21,006 bases of DNA from Thiobacillus sp. UBA3361 (GTDB lineage Bacteria; Pseudomonadota; Gammaproteobacteria; Burkholderiales; Thiobacillaceae): assembly GCA_002360535.1 (NCBI GenBank), contig DEQR01000059.1, positions 119,120-140,125 on the forward strand, written 5' to 3'. Shown here in pieces: positions 15,708 to 21,006 of this stretch. Within the stretch, counting starts at the first letter, position 1; the number at the start of each line of letters is the position of its first letter. A model generated the notes under the pieces. The model was not told the DNA's origin. It was given only the letters and a program-made list of their open reading frames with translations, and ran no database searches. Position numbers and translations under genes: made by a program.

Positions 15708-16208
15708 TCAGACATTGCGGGTCATGACGAAATCGTCCATCAGGAAGCCGCCGCCGATGTCCTCCTGGATCTCGGTGGCCACCGCGAAGCCGTACTTCCC
15801 ATAGGCGGCGATGGCCAGGGTATTGTTCCGGTTCACCCGCAGCACCAGCCGTCCGCAATGCCACAGCCGGGCATGGCCCAGCACCCGCTCCAGCAGCAGC
15901 CGGCCGATGCCGTGGCGCTGCCAGTCCGGATGCACGTAGAGCTTGTCCAGCTTGGCGTCACCCCCGCCCATCGGATAACTGTGGGAGAAGCCCAGCAGCA
16001 GGCCCTGGCCGCGTGCCGCGTCCCATTTGTCGCCGCGCGCCATGGTCTGGCGGATGAAGGCCGGCCGGTAGCGCCGGGCCAGCATGTAGTCGATCTGTTC
16101 CAGGCTGATGATGCCCGGATAGTGGCGGCGCCAGACGAAACCGGCCAGATCGGCCAGGGCCTCCACCTCGTCGTCCCGCAGCAGGCCCGCCAGCACGGCT
16201 TCAGTCAT
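15708..16208 (-). CDS. GNAT family N-acetyltransferase
   Basis: Cytoplasmic acyltransferase of 166 aa. The acetyl-CoA loop is LDKLYVHPDWQRHGIGRLLLERV (key residues QRHGIGR), followed by LVLRVNRNNTLAIAAYGKYGF, the standard motif A and motif B of GNAT proteins. The C-terminus IQEDIGGGFLMDDFVMTR is shared by small GNAT proteins of proteobacteria that act on small molecules or protein N-termini. The start at 16208 overlaps the upstream acyltransferase gene by 8 bases, so it belongs to the lipid A acyltransferase operon by position, though a role in lipid A is not indicated. The substrate is unknown. Confidence 0.9.
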   Translation of the reverse strand: MTEAVLAGLLRDDEVEALADLAGFVWRRHYPGIISLEQIDYMLARRYRPAFIRQTMARGDKWDAARGQGLLLGFSHSYPMGGGDAKLDKLYVHPDWQRHGIGRLLLERVLGHARLWHCGRLVLRVNRNNTLAIAAYGKYGFAVATEIQEDIGGGFLMDDFVMTRNV

Positions 16209-17100
16209 AGAGGCCCGCCTCGCCGGGCGGCCGGGACTTGAAGCGCTGGTGCAGCCAGAAATACTGCTCCGGCATCTCCCGCACCCGTTCCTCAATGAAG
16301 GCGTTCATGCGCCGAGTGTCGGCCTCCAGGTCGCCGCCGGGGAAATCCGTCCACGCCGGGTAGAAGCGGGTCACATAGCCGCTGCCGGTCTGGCGGGTGA
16401 CGCAGGGCACCACCGCCGCCCCTGCGGCCCGCGCGAGCCGCGCCAGGCCGGTGACGGTGGCCGTCGGGACGCCGAAAAAAGGCACGAAGACCGCGTCGCG
16501 GGTGCCGAAATCCATGTCCGGCAGGTAGTACAGGGGCAGACCGCGCTTCATCGCCCGCAGCACCGGCTTGACACCGTCGTTGCGCGCATACATTTCCGAG
16601 CGTTCGCCGCTGCCTTCCCGTTCGCGGGCCAAGAAGCGGGTGCGGGCGCGCAGCATCAGGCTGTCCATGCCTGGGTCGCGGATGCGGGTGTAGATGGAGA
16701 CGATGGGCGCCAGTTCGGCGGTGACCCTTACGCCGCCGATGTTGAGGCCGACGAAATGGGGCGCCAGCAAGATCAGCGGACGGCCCAGGTGCGGCCTGAG
16801 ATGCTCCAGTCCCTCCAGCCGCACCAGCCGTTCCAGTTGCCGCCGGTCGCCCCACCAGGAAACGGTTTCCAGCATCAGGGAACGGCCCAGGGCGCGGAAG
16901 TGGCGGCGCAGCAGGGCCTCCCGCTCACCGGCCGGAAGTTCGGGGAAACACAGACGCAGGTTGGTCTCGCCCACCCGCCGGCGCGACCCGGCCAGGGCGT
17001 ACAGCAGGCCGCCCAGCATGGCCCCCAGGCGCCCCAGGGCGGCGGCCGGCAGCAGGCGGTGCAGCAGCCGCAGCAGCGCCAGGCCCAGGCGGGTCATCAT
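16201..17100 (-). CDS. LpxL/HtrB-family lysophospholipid acyltransferase (second copy)
   Basis: Membrane-anchored acyltransferase of 299 aa, of the family that adds late acyl chains to lipid A at the inner face of the inner membrane. There is an N-terminal amphipathic/membrane helix (about 4-36), then RVGETNLRLCFPELPAGERE, a strong family block. The catalytic motif stretch is LLAPHFVGLNIGG; the family needs H-x4-D/E, but here it is H115-x4-N120 (codon AAC). Downstream conserved blocks are intact (YTRIRDPGMDSL, YYLPDMDFG, VPFFGVPTATVTGLARLA, WLHQRFKSRP). The start overlaps the first copy's stop as ATGA. The protein looks whole, but its activity is uncertain because of the Asn. The acyl chain cannot be predicted. 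Confidence 0.88.
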   Translation of the reverse strand: MMTRLGLALLRLLHRLLPAAALGRLGAMLGGLLYALAGSRRRVGETNLRLCFPELPAGEREALLRRHFRALGRSLMLETVSWWGDRRQLERLVRLEGLEHLRPHLGRPLILLAPHFVGLNIGGVRVTAELAPIVSIYTRIRDPGMDSLMLRARTRFLAREREGSGERSEMYARNDGVKPVLRAMKRGLPLYYLPDMDFGTRDAVFVPFFGVPTATVTGLARLARAAGAAVVPCVTRQTGSGYVTRFYPAWTDFPGGDLEADTRRMNAFIEERVREMPEQYFWLHQRFKSRPPGEAGLYD

Positions 17101-17987
17101 GGCCGCGGCTCCGGCAGCGGCGGCGCGCCGCCGGGCGTCTTGTAGCGCCGGTAGGTCCACAGGTACTGGGCGGGCCAGCGCAGGATCAGGCGCTCGATGG
17201 CCCGATTCAGATCGGCCACGAAGGCCGCCGCGTCCCCGGTGACCTGCGGTAGCGGCTCCACCCAGAGGCGGAAGCCGCGCCCCCAGGCGAGGCGCTCGCA
17301 GAAGAACAGCAAGGGCACGGCGCCCGTGGAAAGGGCCAGGCGATGGGCGAGGGTGGGCGTGTAGGCGGGGCGGCCGAAGAAATCCGCCCAGACGCCGTCG
17401 CCCTTGCTGGCCACCTGGTCGGGCAGGATGCCCACCGACTCGCCGCGCCTCAGGGCCGCCAGCATGGCCCGCACCCCCTTCATGTCCGGCGTGGCCAGGC
17501 GCACGCCGCCGCGCTCCCGGCCGTCGCGCATCAGGCGGTCTGCCCAGTCCTGGCGCGGCGGGCGGTACAGGAAGGTGATGGGGAAGCGGCTGCCGATATA
17601 GATGCCTCCCAGTTCCCAGCAGCCCAGGTGCGGGGTCAGCACGAGGATGCCCCGGCCGGCGGCGCGGGCCGCCTCGACGTGCTCCCAGCCGCGCACCTCG
17701 CGCACCAGGGCCAGGGTGTGCGGCAGGGGACGCAGCCACACCGGCAGCAGTTCCGCCACCCCCGCGCCCAGGTGGGCAGCGGCACGCAGCAGCATGGGCA
17801 GGGTATGCAGTCCGGCCTGGCGCAGATTGTCGCGCAGGTCGGCCGAGCGCCGGCGGAACGGCAGGGCGAGTAGGCCCAGCAGGGCGCCGGCCGCGTGCAC
17901 CAGGAGCAGGGGCAGGGCGGCGACGAGGCTCAGGACGGGGAAGGTGACAGGGCGGGGCGGCAAGTCGGCGTCGGATTGACCACTCAT
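17097..17987 (-). CDS. LpxL/HtrB-family lysophospholipid acyltransferase (first copy)
   Basis: Late acyltransferase of lipid A synthesis, 296 aa from the ATG at 17987. A hydrophobic N-terminal segment (FPVLSLVAALPLLLVHAAGA) anchors it in the inner membrane. The catalytic motif is canonical: LTPHLGCWELGG gives H120-x4-E125. Further family blocks are FLYRPPRQDWADRLM, GILPDQVASKGDGVWADFFG and LWTYRRYKTP. A GTG at 18011 would add eight residues; neither start has a good ribosome site, and I favour the ATG. It leads the operon lpxL1-lpxL2-GNAT and is divergent from metK, whose promoter lies within its first codons. This copy retains the residues expected for activity. Confidence 0.9.
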   Translation of the reverse strand: MSGQSDADLPPRPVTFPVLSLVAALPLLLVHAAGALLGLLALPFRRRSADLRDNLRQAGLHTLPMLLRAAAHLGAGVAELLPVWLRPLPHTLALVREVRGWEHVEAARAAGRGILVLTPHLGCWELGGIYIGSRFPITFLYRPPRQDWADRLMRDGRERGGVRLATPDMKGVRAMLAALRRGESVGILPDQVASKGDGVWADFFGRPAYTPTLAHRLALSTGAVPLLFFCERLAWGRGFRLWVEPLPQVTGDAAAFVADLNRAIERLILRWPAQYLWTYRRYKTPGGAPPLPEPRP

Positions 17988-18004
17988 GACCAAGAGGCTA
18001 GCAT
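17976..18004 (+). promoter_or_regulatory. Probable sigma70 promoter of metK
   Basis: TTGACC at 17976-17981 and TAGCAT at 17999-18004 are 17 bases apart. It overlaps the divergent lpxL start. Transcription from about 18011 would give a leader of roughly 165 bases, ample for the structures described below. Confidence 0.5.
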
Positions 18005-18043
18005 GCCCCACCCGCCGAGTTAACGGACAACTTGCAGGGCGGG

Positions 18044-18116
18044 GAGGCGTGGGTTGCGGGCCATCTAAAGCTTCGTGCCGGGACGTCGATAAATACTGCT
18101 AAAGCGTCGCCTGCTC
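18044..18116 (+). promoter_or_regulatory. Candidate SAM riboswitch aptamer (SAM-II/SAM-V-like core) in the metK leader
   Basis: GATAAAT (18088-18094), three bases, then GCTAAA (18098-18103) reproduces the 3' conserved core I know from SAM-II and SAM-V riboswitches. Elements in the right order for their pseudoknot: P1 strands GGCGT (18046-18050) and ACGTC (18083-18087, one G-U), and TTGC (18054-18057) able to pair with GC and AA of GCTAAA around the ligand-contacting U. The loop between TTGC and P1 is longer than in SAM-II, and part of the usual A/U-rich loop is not evident. Position in front of metK and the regulatory structures downstream support it. The class assignment is tentative; SAM-II is known mainly from alphaproteobacteria. 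Confidence 0.5.
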
Positions 18117-18175
18117 TGGGGCCCCGAGCCGGTAACGCCGGTCGAATTGGGTCCCACGTTTTTTTTGGAGCAGGC
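18109..18175 (+). promoter_or_regulatory. Anti-Shine-Dalgarno helix of metK
   Basis: GCCTGCTC (18109-18116) is a perfect 8-base complement of GAGCAGGC (18168-18175), which contains the metK ribosome binding site and ends next to the ATG at 18176. The helix would enclose the terminator hairpin, so both could form together. Confidence 0.55.
18117..18166 (+). terminator. Intrinsic terminator (attenuator) in the metK leader
   Basis: TGGGGCCC (18117-18124) pairs with GGGTCCCA (18149-18156) in 8 bp with one G-U. Inside it, CGA/TCG and CCGG/CCGG stack to a TAACG loop, with a bulged G and an AATT bulge. Two bases later come eight consecutive Ts (18159-18166). It ends directly before the metK ribosome binding site, so it can act only as an attenuator of metK. 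Confidence 0.7.
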
Positions 18176-19366
18176 ATGTCTGAATACCTCTTTACCTCTG
18201 AATCCGTTTCCGAAGGCCATCCCGACAAAGTGGCGGATCAGATTTCCGACGCCATCGTCGATGCCATCCTGGCGCAGGACAAGCACTCGCGCATCGCCGC
18301 CGAGACCCTGGTGACCACCGGCCTGGTCATCCTGGCCGGCGAGATCACCACCAATGCCCAGGTCAACCACGCCAAGGTGGCCCGGGAAACCATCCGCCGC
18401 ATCGGCTATGACGACCCCAGCCTGCGCTTCGATGCCGACGGCTGCTCGGTGCATGTCTGCTACGGTCAGCAGAGCGCCGACATCGCCCAGGGCGTGAACG
18501 CCGCCTACGACGACAACCTGGACCAGGGCGCCGGCGACCAGGGCCTGATGTTCGGCTACGCCTGCGACGAGACCCCCTCCCTCATGCCCCTGCCCATCTA
18601 CCTGTCCCACCGGCTGGTGGAGCGCCAGGCCATGCTGCGCAAGGATGGGCGGCTGCCCTGGCTGCGTCCGGACGCCAAGAGCCAGGTGACCATCAGGTAC
18701 ATGGATGGCAAACCGGCCGCCATCGACACCGTGGTGCTGTCCACCCAGCACACCCCGGACATGGCGACCGGCAACGCCGGCCGCCGGCACATGAAACAGG
18801 AGGCCATAGACGCCATCATCGCCGAGATCATCGAGCCGGTGCTGCCCAAGGAGCTGCTCAAGGGCGACGTCAAATACCTGGTGAACCCCACCGGCTGTTT
18901 CGAGATCGGCGGTCCCCACGGCGACGCCGGCCTGACAGGGCGCAAGATCATCGTTGACACCTACGGCGGCGCGGCGCCCCACGGTGGCGGCGCCTTTTCC
19001 GGCAAGGACCCCTCCAAGGTCGATCGCTCGGCCGCCTACGCCGCCCGCTACGTGGCCAAGAACATCGTCGCCGCCGGCCTGGCCAGCAAGTGTCTGGTGC
19101 AGGTTTCCTACGCCATCGGCGTCGCCCGGCCGACCAGCATCATGGTGGAGACCTACGGCACGGGTAAGGCCAGCAACGAGACGCTGACCGAGCTGGTCAA
19201 CAAGCACTTCGACCTGCGCCCCAAGGGCATCGTCAACATGCTCGACCTGCTGCGGCCCATCTACCAGAAGACCGCCGCCTACGGCCACTTCGGCCGCGAC
19301 GAGCCGGAGTTCTCCTGGGAGGCGACCGACAAGGCGGCCGTGCTGCGCGACGACGCCGGGCTGTAA
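18176..19366 (+). CDS. metK: S-adenosylmethionine synthase
   Basis: Cytoplasmic enzyme making SAM from methionine and ATP, 396 aa, the usual length. Hallmarks: SEYLFTSESVSEGHPDKVAD at the N-terminus (ATP/methionine site), ITTNAQVNHAKVARETIRRIGY, the loop GAGDQGLMFGYACDE, and the P-loop-like GGGAFSGKDPSKVDRSAAY with its Lys and Asp residues. GGAG ends 5 bases before this ATG. An in-frame ATG at 18032 would read through the leader and is not used. rlmI follows after 20 bases and the SAH-clearing enzyme gene after that, so this is the head of a SAM-cycle cluster. Its leader has a terminator, an anti-Shine-Dalgarno helix and a SAM-riboswitch-like core, implying feedback by SAM. Confidence 0.98.
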   Translation: MSEYLFTSESVSEGHPDKVADQISDAIVDAILAQDKHSRIAAETLVTTGLVILAGEITTNAQVNHAKVARETIRRIGYDDPSLRFDADGCSVHVCYGQQSADIAQGVNAAYDDNLDQGAGDQGLMFGYACDETPSLMPLPIYLSHRLVERQAMLRKDGRLPWLRPDAKSQVTIRYMDGKPAAIDTVVLSTQHTPDMATGNAGRRHMKQEAIDAIIAEIIEPVLPKELLKGDVKYLVNPTGCFEIGGPHGDAGLTGRKIIVDTYGGAAPHGGGAFSGKDPSKVDRSAAYAARYVAKNIVAAGLASKCLVQVSYAIGVARPTSIMVETYGTGKASNETLTELVNKHFDLRPKGIVNMLDLLRPIYQKTAAYGHFGRDEPEFSWEATDKAAVLRDDAGL

Positions 19367-19386
19367 GCGGCTGCAGCAGCACCCCT

Positions 19387-20577
19387 TTGGCCAAAGTCTT
19401 CCTGCGCGCCGGCAAGGAGCGTTCCGCGCTCCGCCGGCACCCCTGGCTGTTCGAGGACGCGGTCGGCCGCCTGGAGGGCCGCGCCCGGCCGGGCGACACG
19501 GTGGAGGTGCTGGCCCACGGCGGCAAGCCGCTGGGCCGGGCCGCCTGGAGTCCGGAGGCACGGATCCGCGCCCGCGTCTGGAGCTTCGACCCCGCCGAGA
19601 CCATCGACGATGCCTTCTTCAAGCGCCGTGTCGCGCTAGCCGTGGCCCGCCGCCAGGCCATGCCGGAGCTGGCGGAACAGGAGGGCCTGCGCCTGATCCA
19701 TGCCGAGTCCGACGGCCTGCCCGGCGTCATCGCCGACCGCTACGGCGAGACGGTGGTGGTGCAACTCAACTCGGCCGGCGCCGAGAAATGGCGCGGCGCC
19801 ATCGTCACCGCCCTGGTCCGGGCCACCGGCTGTGCGCGGGTGTACGAACGTTCGGATTCTGAATCCCGCGCCCAGGAAGGCCTGGCGCCCATCACCGGCT
19901 GGGTCCACGGCGAGCCGCCGGACGGTCCGGTGGTGGTCGGGGAAAACGGCCTCCGCCTGGCGGTGGACTTCGCCGGCGGCCACAAGACCGGTTTCTACCT
20001 GGACCAGCGGGACAACCGCCGCCTGCTGCGCGAACTCGCCGCCGGCCAACGGGTGCTCAACTGCTTCTGCTACACGGGCGGCTTTTCCCTGCAAGCCCTG
20101 GCCGGTGGCGCGGAGCACGTGCTGTCCATCGACTCCTCCGGCCCGGCCCTGGAGCAGGCGCGCGCCAATCTGATCCTGAACCCGGCTTTGCCAGCCGAAC
20201 GGGCGGAATGGCTCCAGGCCGATGTCTTCGAGGCCCTGCGCGAATTCCGCGCCGCCGGCCGGGCGTTCGGCCTGATCGTCCTCGACCCGCCCAAGTTCGC
20301 CCCCTCCGCGGCCCATGCCGAGCAGGCGGCGCGGGCCTATCTGGACATCAACCTGCTGGCCTACCGGCTGCTGGTTCCGGGTGGACTGCTGATGACCTAC
20401 TCCTGCTCCGGTGGCATGGGCACAGAGCGATTCCAGAAGATCGTCGCCAACGCCGCCCTCGATGCCGGCCGCGACGCCCGCATCCTGCGCCGCCTTCAGG
20501 CAGCGGCCGACCATCCCATCGGCCTGGCCTATCCGGAAGGGGAATATCTGAAAGGTTTGCTGGTTCTGGCCGATTGA
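19387..20577 (+). CDS. rlmI: 23S rRNA (cytosine-C5) methyltransferase, RlmI type
   Basis: SAM-dependent methyltransferase of 396 aa, the same length as E. coli RlmI, which makes m5C1962 in 23S rRNA. An N-terminal PUA domain (about 1-75) has LRAGKERSALRRHPWLFEDA and SPEARIRARVWSF, then a middle RRM-like region with AESDGLPGVIADRYG. The Rossmann methyltransferase holds GHKTGFYLDQRDNRR, VLNCFCYTGGFSLQAL (SAM motif I), LIVLDPPKFAPS (motif IV) and TYSCSGGM with the catalytic Cys. The start is TTG at 19387, giving the canonical N-terminus; no ATG is available and no strong ribosome site is seen, so coupling to metK is likely. It ends 33 bases before the SAH riboswitch. Confidence 0.95.
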   Translation: MAKVFLRAGKERSALRRHPWLFEDAVGRLEGRARPGDTVEVLAHGGKPLGRAAWSPEARIRARVWSFDPAETIDDAFFKRRVALAVARRQAMPELAEQEGLRLIHAESDGLPGVIADRYGETVVVQLNSAGAEKWRGAIVTALVRATGCARVYERSDSESRAQEGLAPITGWVHGEPPDGPVVVGENGLRLAVDFAGGHKTGFYLDQRDNRRLLRELAAGQRVLNCFCYTGGFSLQALAGGAEHVLSIDSSGPALEQARANLILNPALPAERAEWLQADVFEALREFRAAGRAFGLIVLDPPKFAPSAAHAEQAARAYLDINLLAYRLLVPGGLLMTYSCSGGMGTERFQKIVANAALDAGRDARILRRLQAAADHPIGLAYPEGEYLKGLLVLAD

Positions 20578-20596
20578 ATTTGTGCAAAGCGCCGTC

Positions 20597-20605
20597 TGCT
20601 ATCAT
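20597..20605 (+). promoter_or_regulatory. Extended -10 promoter of ahcY
   Basis: TGC followed by TATCAT (20600-20605) forms an extended -10 element. A start near 20612 coincides with the first base of the riboswitch. A TTGAAT -35 at 20574-20579 has a long 20-base spacer, which an extended -10 could tolerate. Confidence 0.5.
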
Positions 20606-20610
20606 CCGCC

Positions 20611-20680
20611 CGCCGAGGAGCGTTGCAAGGAGCCGCCCCGCGTGCCCCCAGGCTCGGCAAGTCAGCAACGGCGCTCACCC
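20611..20680 (+). ncRNA. SAH riboswitch aptamer upstream of ahcY
   Basis: This matches the S-adenosylhomocysteine riboswitch consensus. P1 is GCCGAG (20612-20617) with CTCGGC (20653-20658), six perfect pairs. The conserved GGAGCG follows, then TTGC. After P1 comes a short linker and GCAACGGCGCTCACC, whose GCAA pairs with TTGC and CGCTC (20672-20676) with GAGCG (20618-20622), closing the pseudoknot. Conserved CCCAGGCTCGG is present. The class is known to turn on SAH-recycling genes when SAH rises, which fits the gene it precedes. Confidence 0.93.
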
Positions 20681-20693
20681 ATACCACCCCCGT

Positions 20694-20730
20694 GCCGGGC
20701 ATGGGATGCCGGGTGAGCATCCCGCCCGGC
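20694..20730 (+). promoter_or_regulatory. Expression-platform hairpin of the SAH riboswitch
   Basis: GCCGGGC (20694-20700) pairs with GCCCGGC (20724-20730), and GGGATG (20703-20708) with CATCCC (20718-20723), making 13 bp with a two-base bulge. The loop side holds GGGTGAGC (20711-20718), the exact complement of GCTCACCC (20673-20680) in the aptamer pseudoknot. No T tract follows, so control is more likely translational; the ahcY ribosome site AAAGGAG is at 20737-20743. Confidence 0.65.
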
Positions 20731-20749
20731 CATAGCAAAGGAGCTTTAG

Positions 20750-21006
20750 ATGAACGCTGTGGCTGATTTCACCGATTACAAAGTGGCCGACCTGGCCCTG
20801 GCCGACTGGGGCCGCAAGGAAATCCGCATCGCCGAGACCGAGATGCCCGGCCTCATGGCCATCCGCGAGGAATACGCCAAGAGCCAGCCCCTCAAGGGGG
20901 CCCGCATCACCGGTTCCCTGCACATGACCATCCAGACCGCGGTGCTGATCGAGACCCTGACCGCGCTGGGCGCCGAGGTGCGCTGGGCCTCCTGCAACAT
21001 CTTCTC
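20750..21006 (+). CDS. ahcY: Adenosylhomocysteinase, 5' part
   Basis: The first 85 codons of S-adenosyl-L-homocysteine hydrolase, which splits SAH into adenosine and homocysteine using bound NAD and so relieves product inhibition of methyltransferases. The N-terminus is unmistakable: YKVADLALADWGRKEIRIAE, then EMPGLMAIREEYAKSQPLKG, ARITGSLHMTIQTAVLIETL, and LGAEVRWASCNIF. The substrate-site segment GSLHMTIQTA (His and Thr) is intact. AAAGGAG lies 6 bases before the ATG. The NAD-binding domain is beyond the window. It is controlled by the SAH riboswitch directly upstream. Confidence 0.97.
   Translation, partial: MNAVADFTDYKVADLALADWGRKEIRIAETEMPGLMAIREEYAKSQPLKGARITGSLHMTIQTAVLIETLTALGAEVRWASCNIF

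Noticed and set aside
15536..15715. 60-residue N-terminal extension of the YccU-type protein
   Set aside because: It spans the tandem repeat, shows no homology that I recognise, and a strong AGGAGA site precedes the ATG at 15535.
15708..16208. Role of the GNAT protein in lipid A modification
   Set aside because: The only support is gene overlap with the acyltransferases; the sequence is a generic GNAT.
18032..18175. N-terminal extension of metK from the upstream in-frame ATG
   Set aside because: It would translate the structured leader; MetK normally starts near SEYLFTSE, and GGAG precedes the ATG at 18176.

Overview
The window is GC-rich, tightly packed chromosomal DNA with short intergenic gaps, many 4-base ATGA overlaps and no mobile element, CRISPR array, tRNA or rRNA that I can see. 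Gene families and order point to a betaproteobacterium, possibly of the Rhodocyclales/Nitrosomonadales type, though this is inferred from content and not proven. The markers used are a pcm-like gene next to a rhodanese and tolC, two lpxL-type acyltransferases divergent from metK, and an SAH riboswitch in front of ahcY.

Region 1 (1-4422, minus strand) is an apparent operon running right to left: a ClC chloride channel/antiporter, then a MacA-like membrane fusion protein coupled to it by an ATGA overlap, a MacB/LolD-type ATPase, and a MacB-type permease cut by the window edge. Region 2 (4545-6718) is a convergent pair whose stop codons share one CTAG: a small ATP-grasp enzyme (plus) and a GNAT acetyltransferase fused to a 2-oxoglutarate-oxygenase-like domain (minus). 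Region 3 (6849-12647, plus) is a TetR-controlled ABC exporter of the ybhGFSR type. It has a recognisable promoter and palindromic operator, a HlyD-family adaptor, a double-ABC ATPase and two ABC-2 permeases. Region 4 (12719-15023, plus) holds a pcm-like methyltransferase, a single-domain rhodanese and a TolC-family outer-membrane channel that could serve either pump.

Region 5 (15122-17987, minus) contains a YccU-type CoA-binding protein, a GNAT protein and two overlapping LpxL/HtrB-type lipid A acyltransferases. Region 6 (17976-21006, plus) is the SAM cycle: metK makes SAM, rlmI uses it on 23S rRNA, and ahcY (cut by the window end) removes the SAH produced. ahcY is preceded by a textbook SAH riboswitch.

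The most interesting signal is the metK leader. It carries a core resembling the SAM-II/SAM-V riboswitch class, followed by an intrinsic terminator with eight Ts. An 8-bp anti-Shine-Dalgarno helix and a competing antiterminator pairing can also be drawn. If real, the synthesis and clearance arms of the SAM cycle would each be under their own metabolite-sensing RNA. Other points of note are the ATP-grasp/GNAT-oxygenase pair, the ClC-efflux coupling, and altered catalytic motifs in one acyltransferase and in the pcm-like protein.
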